DNA from: Aquaspirillum sp. LM1
GTDB taxonomy: Bacteria; Pseudomonadota; Gammaproteobacteria; Burkholderiales; Aquaspirillaceae
Assembly (NCBI RefSeq): GCF_002002905.1
Contig: NZ_CP019509.1
Location: 3,820,001 to 3,884,000, forward strand
DNA length: 64,000 nucleotides
Reading direction: 5' to 3'
The notes under the pieces were generated by a model that had not been told where the DNA came from, ran no database searches, and saw only the letters and a program-made list of their open reading frames with translations. Shown piece by piece: positions 51,195-60,334 of this stretch. Position 1 is the first letter of the stretch. Every line of letters starts with the position of its first letter. Both the position numbers and the translations under genes were made by a program.

Positions 51195-51542
51195 ATGCCC
51201 ACCACCCAGCATGAAATTTCCCTAGTCGATACCGGCGAGCGCTATCGCTGTCGCAGCGACCAGACCGTCCTCGCCGGCATGGAAACCCTGGGCCGGCGCG
51301 GCATTCCGGTGGGCTGCCGGCAAGGCGGCTGCGGGGTGTGCAAGGTGGAGGTGCTGTCGGGCCAGTTCACCGCCCGGCCCATGAGCCAGGACCACGTCAG
51401 CCGCGAAGACGCCCAGGCCGGGCGGGTGCTGGCCTGCCGGATCTACCCGGCATCGGATCTCAGCGTGAAAGTGCTGGGCAAAATGAAAAAAACAGTCTGC
51501 GCGCCGCCTGCCATCCCCCGGCAGGCTGCCGAGCAGACGTAA
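51195..51542 (+). CDS. dmpQ: Plant-type [2Fe-2S] ferredoxin DmpQ
   Basis: A 115-residue ferredoxin with the cluster motif GCRQGGCGVCKVEVLSG and the fourth cysteine in VLACRIYP. Ferredoxins of this type (XylT/DmpQ) reactivate catechol 2,3-dioxygenase by reducing its oxidised iron. dmpB follows 50 bases downstream. The C-terminus is somewhat longer than usual and Lys/Pro-rich. Confidence 0.93.
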   Translation: MPTTQHEISLVDTGERYRCRSDQTVLAGMETLGRRGIPVGCRQGGCGVCKVEVLSGQFTARPMSQDHVSREDAQAGRVLACRIYPASDLSVKVLGKMKKTVCAPPAIPRQAAEQT

Positions 51543-51592
51543 TACCCGCCGCCACGGCGGCAGACAAAGCAATCACAAGAGGAGACAACATC

Positions 51593-52519
51593 ATGGCAAT
51601 GACAGGCGTATTGCGTCCGGGCCACGCCCAACTGCGTGTGCTGGATTTGGAAGAAGCCGTGCACTTTTACACCGAAGTGATCGGCCTGAAGGAAACCGGG
51701 CGCGACGCCCAGGGCCGGGTGTATTTCAAGGCCTGGGACGAGCACGACCACAACAGCGTGGTGCTGCGCCAGGCTGAGCGCGCCGGGCTGGATTTTTTTG
51801 GCTTCAAGGTGCTCGATCAGGCCACGCTGGATCTGCTGGAGCAGGGCCTGCAACGCCAGGGCATCGCCACCGAGCGCATTCCGGCTGGCGAGATGCTGGG
51901 CACAGGTGAGCGGGTGCGCTTTGCCGTGCCCACCGGCCACACCCTGGAGCTGTACGCCGACAAGGACCGGGTGGGCAATGGCCTGGGCCTGGTCAACCCG
52001 GATGCCTGGCCGGACGGCCTGAAAGGCATGGCACCCACCCGGATGGATCACTGTCTGCTGTACGGCCCGGACATCGACACCACCCGCAGCATCATGGAAA
52101 AAGCCCTCGACTTTGCCCTGGTGGAGCGGGTGAAGCTGGAAGACGGCGAAACCGACCTGGCCATCTGGCTGACCAGCTCAACCAAGGCCCACGACATTGC
52201 CTTTGTCCGCCATGAAGAACCGGGCAAGCTGCACCATGTGGCGTTCAAGCTCGATACCTGGGAACAGGTGCTGCGCGCTGCCGACATCATGTCGAAAAAC
52301 AAGGTGTCGATCGACATCGGCCCCACCCGCCATGGCGTCACCCGTGGCCTGACCATCTACTTCTTCGACCCGTCGGGCAACCGGCTGGAAACCTTTTGCG
52401 GCGGCTACGACTGGTACCCGGACATGGACACCATCAAGTGGACCTGGGAAGAAGTCGGCAAGGGCATCTTCTATCACGCCCGCCAGCTGAACGACCGCTT
52501 CCTGTCGGTGGTGAGCTGA
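51593..52519 (+). CDS. dmpB: Catechol 2,3-dioxygenase DmpB
   Basis: Extradiol ring cleavage of catechol to 2-hydroxymuconic semialdehyde. The 308-residue enzyme has two vicinal-oxygen-chelate domains and the Fe(II) ligands His153, His214 and Glu266, matching XylE/DmpB numbering, within MDHCLL, GKLHHVAF and GNRLETFCGG. The start ATG at 51593 follows AGAGGAGA; an ATG two codons later is possible. Confidence 0.97.
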   Translation: MAMTGVLRPGHAQLRVLDLEEAVHFYTEVIGLKETGRDAQGRVYFKAWDEHDHNSVVLRQAERAGLDFFGFKVLDQATLDLLEQGLQRQGIATERIPAGEMLGTGERVRFAVPTGHTLELYADKDRVGNGLGLVNPDAWPDGLKGMAPTRMDHCLLYGPDIDTTRSIMEKALDFALVERVKLEDGETDLAIWLTSSTKAHDIAFVRHEEPGKLHHVAFKLDTWEQVLRAADIMSKNKVSIDIGPTRHGVTRGLTIYFFDPSGNRLETFCGGYDWYPDMDTIKWTWEEVGKGIFYHARQLNDRFLSVVS

Positions 52520-52521
52520 GC

Positions 52522-52965
52522 ATGCAGGCCGCCACCTTGCTCCCCGGCATCAACTGGGAGGCGGCGGTCATCGCCGCCCGCGCCGCCGTGCTCCATGCCG
52601 AGGCCAACGGCTGGCGCATCAATGTTGCCGTGGTGGACCGCAGCGGCAACCTGATGAGCTTTCTGCGCATGCCCGGTGCCTTTCTGCACTCGATCGACAT
52701 TGCCATCGACAAGGCCTACACCGCCGCCAGTTTCGGTTTTTCCACCAAAGACTGGATGTCGCACATCGGCCACGACGACGGGATGAAATTCGGGTTTTCC
52801 GCCCGGCCCCGCCTGGTGGTGTTTGGCGGTGGCCTGCCGATTCCGGCAGGGGGCGACTGGATTGGCGGCATCGGCGTATCCGGTGCCTCGGAAGCCGAGG
52901 ACGAGGCCTGCGCCCGCGCCGGCCTGGCCGCCATTCAGTGCGAACCACGCGAGCGCCCGGACTGA
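52522..52965 (+). CDS. GlcG/HbpS family haem-binding-like protein in the meta operon
   Basis: A 147-residue protein of the DUF336/GlcG family (VAVVDRSGNLMSFLRMPGAF, SIDIAIDKAYTAASF, GGLPIPAGGDWIGGIGVSG). Members such as HbpS bind haem or cobalamin; in meta-cleavage operons they recur without an assigned reaction. It starts 2 bases after dmpB, so it is firmly part of the operon. A role as a sensor or as a helper of the oxygen-sensitive dioxygenase is speculation. Confidence 0.85.
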   Translation: MQAATLLPGINWEAAVIAARAAVLHAEANGWRINVAVVDRSGNLMSFLRMPGAFLHSIDIAIDKAYTAASFGFSTKDWMSHIGHDDGMKFGFSARPRLVVFGGGLPIPAGGDWIGGIGVSGASEAEDEACARAGLAAIQCEPRERPD

Positions 52966-53042
52966 CCCCGCAGGCGGCGGGCCGCCGGCATTGTCCCGAC
53001 CCGCCTCTCCCCAACCCGACCCCATTTCCATAAGGATTCAGC

Positions 53043-54497
53043 ATGAAAGAGGTGCTTCACTTCATCAACGGCGAATACACCGCCTCGCACAGCGGCAAAA
53101 CCTTCGACAAGGTGGACCCCGCCACCGGCCAGGTGATTGCCCGCGTGGCCAGCGGTGAGGTGGGCGAAGTCAACGCCGCCGTGGCCGCCGCCCAACACGC
53201 CTTCGACAGCTGGGGCAAGCTGCCGCAACAGGAACGCAGCCGGCTGCTGATGAACCTGGCCGCTGCCATTGACCGCCGCGCCGACGATTTTATCGCCGCC
53301 GAAGTGGCCGACACCGGCAAGCCGTGGTCGCTGGCCAGCCACCTGGACATCCCGCGCGGTGCGGCCAACTTTGTCCAGTTTGCCGAACACTTCAAGTACA
53401 TCGCCACCGAATGCTGGGAAAACCTCGGTCAGAATGCGCTCAACTACGCCATCCGCCGCCCGACTGGCGTGGTGGCGGTGATTTCGCCGTGGAACCTGCC
53501 GCTGTTGCTGATGACCTGGAAAGTGGCCCCGGCGCTGGCCGCCGGCAACTGCGTGGTGGTCAAGCCCTCGCGGGAAACCCCGTCCACCGCCTCGCTGCTG
53601 GGCGAAGTGATGAATGAAGTGGGCATTCCCAAGGGGGTGTACAACGTGGTGCAAGGCCCCGGCACCCTGATTGGTGCGGCGCTGTCGCGCCATCCGGATG
53701 TGCACGCGCTGACCTTCACCGGTGAAACCACCACCGGCCAGACCATCATGGGCGACTGCGCACAGACGCTGAAAAAACTGTCGTTCGAGCTGGGTGGCAA
53801 AAACCCCAACATCATCTTTGCCGATGCGCCGCTGGAAGAATGCCTGGACGTGACCCTGCGTTCATCGTTTGCCAACCAGGGTCAGGTGTGCCTGGCCGGC
53901 TCGCGCATTTATGTGGAGCGCCCGCTGTACGCCACCTTTGTGGAAAAACTGGTCGAGCGCGCCAAGGGGCTGAAGATCGGCGACCCGATGGACCCCGCCA
54001 CCACCATGGGTTCGCTGGTGTCGCATGGCCATCGCGAACGGGTGATGGCGTTTGTCGATGCCGCCCGTGCCGAAGGTGCCACCATCGCCTATGGCGGCGA
54101 GCGGGTGGACCCGGCCAGCCTGCCGGAACGGGTGAAGGGCGGCGCGTTCATGCAGCCGACCATCATCACCGACGTGCAGGAACACTACAGCTGCCAGGCG
54201 CAGGAAATCTTTGGCCCGGTGGTCACCATCACCCCGTTTGACCGCGAAGAAGACGTGATTGCCCGCGCCAATGCCACCGAATATGGCCTGTCGGCCACCG
54301 TATGGACCAGCGACTTGCGCCGTGGCCATCGGGTGGCGGCGGCAATTGATGCCGGCCTGGTGTGGATCAATTCGTGGTTCCTGCGCGATTTGCGCACGCC
54401 GTTTGGCGGGGTGAAAGGGTCGGGCATTGGTCGTGAAGGCGGCATTTACTCGCTGGACTTCTACACCGAGCTGAAAAACGTCTGCGTCCAGCTGTAA
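53043..54497 (+). CDS. dmpC: 2-hydroxymuconic semialdehyde dehydrogenase DmpC
   Basis: NAD-dependent aldehyde dehydrogenase that oxidises 2-hydroxymuconic semialdehyde to 4-oxalocrotonate, opening the oxalocrotonate branch. The 484-residue enzyme has WNLPLLLMTWKVAPAL, the catalytic Glu in LSFELGGKNPN and the catalytic Cys in NQGQVCLAGSRIY. Length and order within the cluster are standard. Confidence 0.96.
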   Translation: MKEVLHFINGEYTASHSGKTFDKVDPATGQVIARVASGEVGEVNAAVAAAQHAFDSWGKLPQQERSRLLMNLAAAIDRRADDFIAAEVADTGKPWSLASHLDIPRGAANFVQFAEHFKYIATECWENLGQNALNYAIRRPTGVVAVISPWNLPLLLMTWKVAPALAAGNCVVVKPSRETPSTASLLGEVMNEVGIPKGVYNVVQGPGTLIGAALSRHPDVHALTFTGETTTGQTIMGDCAQTLKKLSFELGGKNPNIIFADAPLEECLDVTLRSSFANQGQVCLAGSRIYVERPLYATFVEKLVERAKGLKIGDPMDPATTMGSLVSHGHRERVMAFVDAARAEGATIAYGGERVDPASLPERVKGGAFMQPTIITDVQEHYSCQAQEIFGPVVTITPFDREEDVIARANATEYGLSATVWTSDLRRGHRVAAAIDAGLVWINSWFLRDLRTPFGGVKGSGIGREGGIYSLDFYTELKNVCVQL

Positions 54498-54517
54498 CCC
54501 AACTTCACGAGGCCACC

Positions 54518-55366
54518 ATGACTGACCCCACGCCCCCCCGTCCCGACACCGGCCAGCGCATTCTGGCCGCCGGCATCGACACCCATTACCACGATCAGGG
54601 CAGCGGGTTTCCGCTGCTGATGCTGCACGGCTCCGGTCCAGGGGTCAGCGCCTGGGCCAACTGGCGGCTGGTGCTGCCCGCGCTGGCCACACAGCGCCGG
54701 GTGCTGGCCCCCGATCTGGTGGGATTTGGCTGGACCGAACGGCCAGCCAATCCGGATTACTCGCTGGACGGCTGGGTGGCGCACGTGCTGGGCCTGCTCG
54801 ACGCACTGGGCATTGCACAGACCGATCTGGTGGGCAATTCATTTGGCAGCGCAGTGGCCATTGCCCTGGCGGTGCGTCATCCACAGCGGGTGCGCCGGCT
54901 GGTGCTGATGGGCAGCGTCGGCGTGCCGTTTCCCCTCAGCGCCGGGCTGGACGCGGTGTGGGGATACACCCCGTCGGTAGCCGCCATGCGCCAGCTGCTC
55001 GACCTGTTTGCCTACGACCGCACGCTGGTGAACGACGAACTGGCGATGCAGCGCTACCAGGCCAGCATTCAGCCGGGGTTTCAGGCCTCGTTTGCCGCCA
55101 TGTTCCCCGCCCCGCGCCAGCGCTGGGTGGACGCGCTGGCCAGCGCCGAAGCGGATATCCGCGCGTTGCCGCATCACACCTTGATCCTGCATGGCCGCGA
55201 AGACCAGGTGATTCCGCTGGATACCTCGCTGACCCTGGCGCGCTGGATTGATCGCGCCCAGCTGCATGTGTTTGGCCGTTGCGGCCACTGGACCCAAATT
55301 GAACACGCCGACCGTTTTGTGCGCCTGGTGGCGGATTTTCTGGCCGAAGCCGACGCCAGTGCCTGA
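54518..55366 (+). CDS. dmpD: 2-hydroxymuconic semialdehyde hydrolase DmpD
   Basis: An alpha/beta hydrolase of 282 residues that cleaves the ring-fission product to 2-oxopent-4-enoate and formate, used mainly for ketone products of methylated phenols. It shows the oxyanion region LMLHGSGPGVSAWANW, the nucleophile elbow VGNSFGS, the acid in HGREDQVIPLD and the catalytic His in FGRCGHWTQIEH. Having both dmpC and dmpD gives the cell both branches of the pathway. Confidence 0.95.
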   Translation: MTDPTPPRPDTGQRILAAGIDTHYHDQGSGFPLLMLHGSGPGVSAWANWRLVLPALATQRRVLAPDLVGFGWTERPANPDYSLDGWVAHVLGLLDALGIAQTDLVGNSFGSAVAIALAVRHPQRVRRLVLMGSVGVPFPLSAGLDAVWGYTPSVAAMRQLLDLFAYDRTLVNDELAMQRYQASIQPGFQASFAAMFPAPRQRWVDALASAEADIRALPHHTLILHGREDQVIPLDTSLTLARWIDRAQLHVFGRCGHWTQIEHADRFVRLVADFLAEADASA

Positions 55367-55390
55367 CTGGGTTTTTCCTGAAAGGTTGTT

Positions 55391-56173
55391 ATGAGTCAGC
55401 CCTCGCTCACCCAACTGGGTGATGAACTGTACCAGGCGCTGCAATCGCGCAGCGCCATTGCCCCACTCACCTCGCGCGGCTTTGAGCTAAGCCTGGACGA
55501 TGCCTATCGCATCCAGCAGCGCTTTCTCGAACGCCGGCTGGCGGCGGGCGACCAGGTGATTGGCAAAAAAATCGGCCTGACCAGCGCCGCCGTGATGACC
55601 ATGCTGGGCGTCAACCAGCCCGACTTCGGCCAACTGCTGGCCAGCATGCTCTACCACGATGGCGCGCAGGTGGACACCGCCAGTCTGATTGCCCCGCGCG
55701 CCGAGGGCGAAATTGCCTTTGTGCTCAAACGCGAGCTGTGCGGCCCCGGCCTGACCGCCGCCGACGTGCTGGCCGCCACCGAAGGGGTGATGGCCTGCTT
55801 CGAGATTGTCGACAGCCGGATTGCCAACTGGCAGATCAAGATTCAGGACACCGTGGCCGACAACGCCAGCTGCGGCGTGTTCGTGCTCGGCGACACCCTG
55901 GTAGACCCGCGCCGGCTGGATTTGTCCACCGTGGGCATGGCGCTGGAAAAAAACGGTGAACTGGTCGCCACGGGTGCCGGTGCAGCCTCGCTGGGCCATC
56001 CGCTTAACGCCATGGTCTGGCTGGCCAATACCCTGGGCCGCCTGGGCATCCCGCTCAAGGCCGGCGAGGTGATTCTGTCCGGCTCGCTGGCGGCGCTGAT
56101 TCCGGTGCAGGCCGGTGATGTGCTGCGCATGAGCCTGGGCGGCATTGGCAGCTGCGGCGTGCGCTTTGGCTGA
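55391..56173 (+). CDS. dmpE: 2-oxopent-4-enoate hydratase DmpE
   Basis: A 260-residue FAH-like enzyme that hydrates 2-hydroxypent-2,4-dienoate to 4-hydroxy-2-oxovalerate. Conserved blocks are GKKIGLTSAAVMTMLGVNQPDFG, PRAEGEIAFVLKREL with the metal ligands, and AGEVILSGSLAALIPVQAGD. It is a paralogue of the decarboxylase at 58194; position before dmpF and the MLGVNQPDFG block identify it as the hydratase. Confidence 0.93.
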   Translation: MSQPSLTQLGDELYQALQSRSAIAPLTSRGFELSLDDAYRIQQRFLERRLAAGDQVIGKKIGLTSAAVMTMLGVNQPDFGQLLASMLYHDGAQVDTASLIAPRAEGEIAFVLKRELCGPGLTAADVLAATEGVMACFEIVDSRIANWQIKIQDTVADNASCGVFVLGDTLVDPRRLDLSTVGMALEKNGELVATGAGAASLGHPLNAMVWLANTLGRLGIPLKAGEVILSGSLAALIPVQAGDVLRMSLGGIGSCGVRFG

Positions 56174-56194
56174 TTCCCCACTGAGAGATATTCC

Positions 56195-57145
56195 ATGACC
56201 GCTAAAATCCAATGCGCGCTGATCGGCCCCGGCAACATCGGCACCGACCTGCTCTACAAACTCCGCCGCAGCCCCGTCCTTGACCCGGTCTGGATGGTCG
56301 GCATCGACCCGGAATCCGAAGGCCTCAAACGCGCCGCCGAACTGGGGTTGAAGACCACCGCTGACGGCGTCGATGGTCTGCTCCCCCATGTGCTGGCCGA
56401 TGGCGTACAAATCGCCTTTGACGCCACCTCGGCTTATGTCCACGCCGAGAACACCCGCAAGCTCAATGCACTGGGGGTGTTGATGATTGATCTGACCCCA
56501 GCCGCCATTGGCCCGTACTGTGTCCCGCCAGTGAATCTGGCCCAGCATGTTGGCCGCGGTGAGATGAATGTGAATATGGTCACCTGCGGTGGCCAGGCCA
56601 CCATCCCGATGGTCGCCGCCATCAGCCGGGTCCAGCCCGTGGCGTATGGCGAGATTGTCGCCACCGTCTCCAGCAAGAGCGCCGGGCCGGGCACACGCAA
56701 GAACATCGACGAGTTCACCCGCACCACTGCTGGCGCAGTGGAGAAAGTTGGCGGCGCCAAGAAGGGCAAGGCGATCATCATCATCAACCCGGCAGAACCG
56801 CCGCTGATCATGCGCGATACCGTGCATTGCCTGACCGAAACCACACCCGACCAGGCCGCCATCACCGCATCCATCCACGCCATGATCCACGAGGTGCAGA
56901 AGTATGTGCCCGGCTATCGTCTGGTCAATGGCCCGGTATTTGACGGCAATCGGGTATCGGTGTTTCTGGAAGTACAAGGCCTGGGCGACTTCCTGCCCAC
57001 CTACGCCGGCAACCTGGACATCATGACCGCCGCCGGTGCGCGCACCGCCGAAATGTTTGCCGAACAGATCCTCGCCGGTCGGCTGACACTGACCCCGACC
57101 GACACCGTGGGCATCGCCCGCACCGCCGGTTGCGGCGCGCACTGA
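56195..57145 (+). CDS. dmpF: Acylating acetaldehyde dehydrogenase DmpF
   Basis: Converts acetaldehyde, NAD and CoA to acetyl-CoA. The 316-residue enzyme begins with the Rossmann motif [13 protein letters not shown] and has the catalytic Cys131 in [12 protein letters not shown]. It forms a channelling complex with the aldolase DmpG encoded 20 bases downstream, so the reactive acetaldehyde is not released. Confidence 0.97.
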   Translation: MTAKIQCALIGPGNIGTDLLYKLRRSPVLDPVWMVGIDPESEGLKRAAELGLKTTADGVDGLLPHVLADGVQIAFDATSAYVHAENTRKLNALGVLMIDLTPAAIGPYCVPPVNLAQHVGRGEMNVNMVTCGGQATIPMVAAISRVQPVAYGEIVATVSSKSAGPGTRKNIDEFTRTTAGAVEKVGGAKKGKAIIIINPAEPPLIMRDTVHCLTETTPDQAAITASIHAMIHEVQKYVPGYRLVNGPVFDGNRVSVFLEVQGLGDFLPTYAGNLDIMTAAGARTAEMFAEQILAGRLTLTPTDTVGIARTAGCGAH

Positions 57146-57165
57146 GTCCCCCTGGAGAATTTGTG

Positions 57166-58197
57166 ATGACCTTGAACGGCAAAAAGATCACCGTCCACGA
57201 CATGACCCTGCGTGACGGCATGCACCCCAAGCGCCATTTGATGACGCTGGAACAAATGGTCAGCATCGCCACCGGCCTGGACCAAGCCGGTGTACCACTG
57301 ATTGAAGTCACCCATGGCGATGGCCTGGGCGGCTCCTCAGTGAATTACGGCTTCCCGGCGCATACCGACGAAGAATACCTCGGTGCGGTGATCCCGAAGA
57401 TGACCCAGGCCAAAGTCTCCGCCCTGCTATTGCCCGGCATCGGCACCGTCGATCACCTGAAAATGGCACGTGACCTGGGCGTACACACCATCCGCGTCGC
57501 CACCCACTGCACCGAAGCGGATGTGTCGGAACAGCACATCACCCTGGCGCGCAAACTGGACATGGACACCGTTGGCTTTTTGATGATGAGCCATATGAAC
57601 AGCCCGGAGGGCTTGGTCAAACAAGCCAGGCTGATGGAAAGCTATGGGGCCAACTGTATCTACATCACCGACTCCGCCGGCCATCTGTTGCCCGATGGCG
57701 TCAAAGCCCGCCTCGGCGCAGTACGTGACGCCCTCAAACCAGACACCGAACTCGGCTTCCACGGCCATCACAACCTGGCCATGGGCGTGGCCAACAGCAT
57801 TGCCGCCATTGAAGTCGGCGCCACACGGATTGACGCCGCTGCCGCTGGCTTGGGAGCTGGAGCCGGCAACACCCCCATGGAAGTGCTGATTGCCGTGTGC
57901 AGCCTGATGGGCATCGACACCGGGGTGGATGTGGCGAAGATCACCGACGTGGCCGAGGACCTGGTAGTGCCGATGATGGACTTCCCGATCCGCATTGACC
58001 GCGATGCGCTGACCCTGGGCTATGCCGGGGTGTATGGGTCGTTCCTGCTGTTTGCCAAACGGGCCAGCCAGAAGTATGGGGTGCCGGCGCGGGAGATTCT
58101 GGTGGAGCTGGGCCGGCGTGGGATGGTGGGGGGGCAGGAGGATATGATTGAGGATACGGCGATGACCATGGCCAAACAACGAGGACTGTACGCATGA
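57166..58197 (+). CDS. dmpG: 4-hydroxy-2-oxovalerate aldolase DmpG
   Basis: Cleaves 4-hydroxy-2-oxovalerate to pyruvate and acetaldehyde. The 343-residue TIM-barrel enzyme has the HMGL-like opening [14 protein letters not shown], the metal-binding [14 protein letters not shown] and the DmpG-specific communication domain at the C-terminus. The ATG at 57166 follows GGAGAA; dmpH overlaps its stop as ATGA. Confidence 0.97.
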   Translation: MTLNGKKITVHDMTLRDGMHPKRHLMTLEQMVSIATGLDQAGVPLIEVTHGDGLGGSSVNYGFPAHTDEEYLGAVIPKMTQAKVSALLLPGIGTVDHLKMARDLGVHTIRVATHCTEADVSEQHITLARKLDMDTVGFLMMSHMNSPEGLVKQARLMESYGANCIYITDSAGHLLPDGVKARLGAVRDALKPDTELGFHGHHNLAMGVANSIAAIEVGATRIDAAAAGLGAGAGNTPMEVLIAVCSLMGIDTGVDVAKITDVAEDLVVPMMDFPIRIDRDALTLGYAGVYGSFLLFAKRASQKYGVPAREILVELGRRGMVGGQEDMIEDTAMTMAKQRGLYA

Positions 58198-58982
58198 CAC
58201 TGGATCACCCAACGCTGGCCCAACTGGCCGAGCATGTTGAAAACGCCGAGCTGAACGCACACGACATCAGCAAGATCACCGACGATCACCCGGAGATGGA
58301 TTGGGATGACGCCTACGCGATTCAGGATCTGATTCGCCAGCGCAAGATCGCCCGTGGCGCGCGGATTGTCGGCTTCAAGGCCGGGCTGACCTCCTACGCC
58401 AAGATGAAGCAGATGGGCGTGGACACCCCGGTATTCGGTTTTCTGGCCGATTATTTCTCGCTGCCAGACGGCGGCGAAGCGCGCTGCGCCGAGCTGATTC
58501 ATCCCAAGGTGGAGCCGGAAATTGCCTTTGTGCTCAAGCACCCGCTCAGCGGCCCCGGCTGCCATATCGGCAGCGTGCTGGCTGCCACCGATTTTATCGT
58601 GCCAGCGATTGAAATCATCGACAGCCGTTACCGCGACTTCAAGTTCGATCTGACCAGCGTGATTGCCGACAATTGTTCCTCCAGCCGTTTTGTGGTCGGC
58701 GGCAGCATGACCCCGGTGGCCGGGCTGGACCTGCGCACACTGGGCGTGGTGCTGGAAAAGAATGGCCAGGTGGCGGCGCTGGGTGCGGGGGCAGCGGTGC
58801 TTAACCACCCGGCCACCGCCGTGGCCATGCTGGCCAACCACCTGGGCGCACGCGGCGAATCGCTGCCGGCTGGCGCGCTGATCCTGTCTGGCGGCATCAC
58901 CGAAGCGGTGGCAGTCAGCCCCGGCGACCATATCAGCCTGCGCATTCAGGGGCTGGGCGGCGTCAGCATCCGCTTTGCCTGA
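58194..58982 (+). CDS. dmpH: 4-oxalocrotonate decarboxylase DmpH
   Basis: A 262-residue FAH-like enzyme that decarboxylates 2-oxohex-3-enedioate to 2-hydroxypentadienoate and works in a complex with DmpE. It has [39 protein letters not shown] with metal ligands and the [15 protein letters not shown] segment. Coupled to dmpG by a 4-base overlap. Confidence 0.95.
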   Translation: MTLDHPTLAQLAEHVENAELNAHDISKITDDHPEMDWDDAYAIQDLIRQRKIARGARIVGFKAGLTSYAKMKQMGVDTPVFGFLADYFSLPDGGEARCAELIHPKVEPEIAFVLKHPLSGPGCHIGSVLAATDFIVPAIEIIDSRYRDFKFDLTSVIADNCSSSRFVVGGSMTPVAGLDLRTLGVVLEKNGQVAALGAGAAVLNHPATAVAMLANHLGARGESLPAGALILSGGITEAVAVSPGDHISLRIQGLGGVSIRFA

Positions 58983-59029
58983 ACCGTAAGATTTTTTCCC
59001 TCAATATCCCTCAGTATAAGGATCGCACC

Positions 59030-59221
59030 ATGCCCATTGCCGTATTGCACATCATCGAAGGCCGCACGGTTGAACAAAAAAGCCGGCTGATTGCCTCGGT
59101 CACCCAGGCAATTGCCGAGTCGCTGGACGCCAAGCAGGAAACCGTGCGCGTGCTGATTCAGGAAATGCCCAAGGAACACTTTGGCATTGGTGGGGTATCC
59201 GCCAAGGAATTGGGCCGGTAA
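59030..59221 (+). CDS. dmpI: 4-oxalocrotonate tautomerase DmpI
   Basis: A 63-residue subunit whose catalytic base is the N-terminal proline exposed after Met removal (MPIAVLHIIEGRTVEQK); the conserved Arg11-type residue lies in EGRT. It isomerises 4-oxalocrotonate between enol and keto forms for DmpH. It is preceded by a TAAGGA box and separated from dmpH by 47 bases. A small GC hairpin (59249-59267) lies behind it. Confidence 0.96.
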   Translation: MPIAVLHIIEGRTVEQKSRLIASVTQAIAESLDAKQETVRVLIQEMPKEHFGIGGVSAKELGR

Positions 59222-59300
59222 CCCCCTGGCCTTGCCCTGCAAGTCCCGACCCCCGGCACAAACGGGGGCGGCAAAAACACAATAAAAGAGGAGAAACACC

Positions 59301-60194
59301 ATGCAAACTCACCCGATTCGTGTGCTGCTGGCCGCCGCCCTGTTGTCGGCCAGTGTTGGCGCACTGGCCAAGGAAGGCGGCGACCAGTCCGCCAATGGGC
59401 CGGAAAGTTTTCTGGCTGGCGCGCTGCCGCCGCCAGGCACCTATTTGCTGAATTATCTGGGCCACTACGGCGGCAAGCTGAAAGACGCCAACGGCGATAC
59501 GGTGAACATGGCCGGCAAGGACATCAAGGTCAGCGCCACCTTTGACGTCCTGCGGCTGGTGCGGGTCACTGACATCAAACTGTTTGGTGCCGACTATGCC
59601 TTCCAGGCCATCCTGCCGGTGGTGCATCAGAATGTGGACGTGTTTGGCAACCGCGCCTCGCGCAGCGGCATTGGCGACTTGACCCTGAGCCCGGTGGTGC
59701 TGGGCTGGCATCTGTCGAAAAACCTGCATGTGATTGGCGCGCTGGATGTGTTCCTGCCCACGGGGGCCTGGGACAAGACTCACCCTGGCCGCCAGATTGG
59801 AGCCAATTACACCAGCGTCGAACCGGTGCTGGCGGTGACCTATCTGGCTGACAACGGCTTTGAGGCGTCGGCCAAGCTGATGTACAACATCAAGGGCAAG
59901 AACAGCGACACCGACTACCGCTCCGGCCAGGAATTTCACATGGATTACCTGCTGGGCTACCGCAGCGGCGAATGGGCGTATGGCCTCAGCGGCTATTATC
60001 TGAAGCAGACCACCGACGACCGGCTGAATGGCCGCAATATCGGCAACCGTGGCCAGGTGCTGGCCGTCGGTCCGGCGCTGCAATACAGCAGCAAGTCTGG
60101 CGACCAGTTCATCCTGAAATGGGACCACGAAACCCAGGTGAAAAACCGCTTTGCCGGTGACAAGGTGTGGTTCAAGTACGTCCACCGTTTCTGA
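59301..60194 (+). CDS. Outer membrane protein of the phenol meta-pathway (MetA-pathway family)
   Basis: A 297-residue protein with signal peptide (to GALAKEG) and alternating amphipathic strands typical of an outer membrane beta-barrel, ending in a terminal Phe (KYVHRF). It belongs to the Phenol_MetA_deg family found with phenol and aromatic clusters; a role in uptake of the aromatic is assumed, not proven. Its ribosome binding site repeats the AATAAAAGAGGAGA of dmpL. A strong terminator closes the cluster. Confidence 0.88.
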   Translation: MQTHPIRVLLAAALLSASVGALAKEGGDQSANGPESFLAGALPPPGTYLLNYLGHYGGKLKDANGDTVNMAGKDIKVSATFDVLRLVRVTDIKLFGADYAFQAILPVVHQNVDVFGNRASRSGIGDLTLSPVVLGWHLSKNLHVIGALDVFLPTGAWDKTHPGRQIGANYTSVEPVLAVTYLADNGFEASAKLMYNIKGKNSDTDYRSGQEFHMDYLLGYRSGEWAYGLSGYYLKQTTDDRLNGRNIGNRGQVLAVGPALQYSSKSGDQFILKWDHETQVKNRFAGDKVWFKYVHRF

Positions 60195-60271
60195 CCCTGA
60201 ATATGTCGAACCTTCCGGCACCCGCTTCCCCAGGGGCGGGTGCTGTCTGGGCGCTTTCCTCAGCGCGTTGA

Positions 60272-60297
60272 GACCCGAGTTGCTCGGGTCTTTTTTT
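60272..60297 (+). terminator. Terminator at the end of the phenol cluster
   Basis: Perfect stem GACCCGAG / CTCGGGTC with a 3-base loop and T7. Confidence 0.94.
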
Positions 60298-60334
60298 CGC
60301 AGTTTCAGAATCGATTGTCCAGAGGACGCTGACC

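Noticed and set aside
51338-51592. N-terminal extension of catechol 2,3-dioxygenase through the dmpQ region
   Set aside because: The frame is open but overlaps dmpQ in another frame; the family start and a good ribosome binding site fix the gene at 51593.
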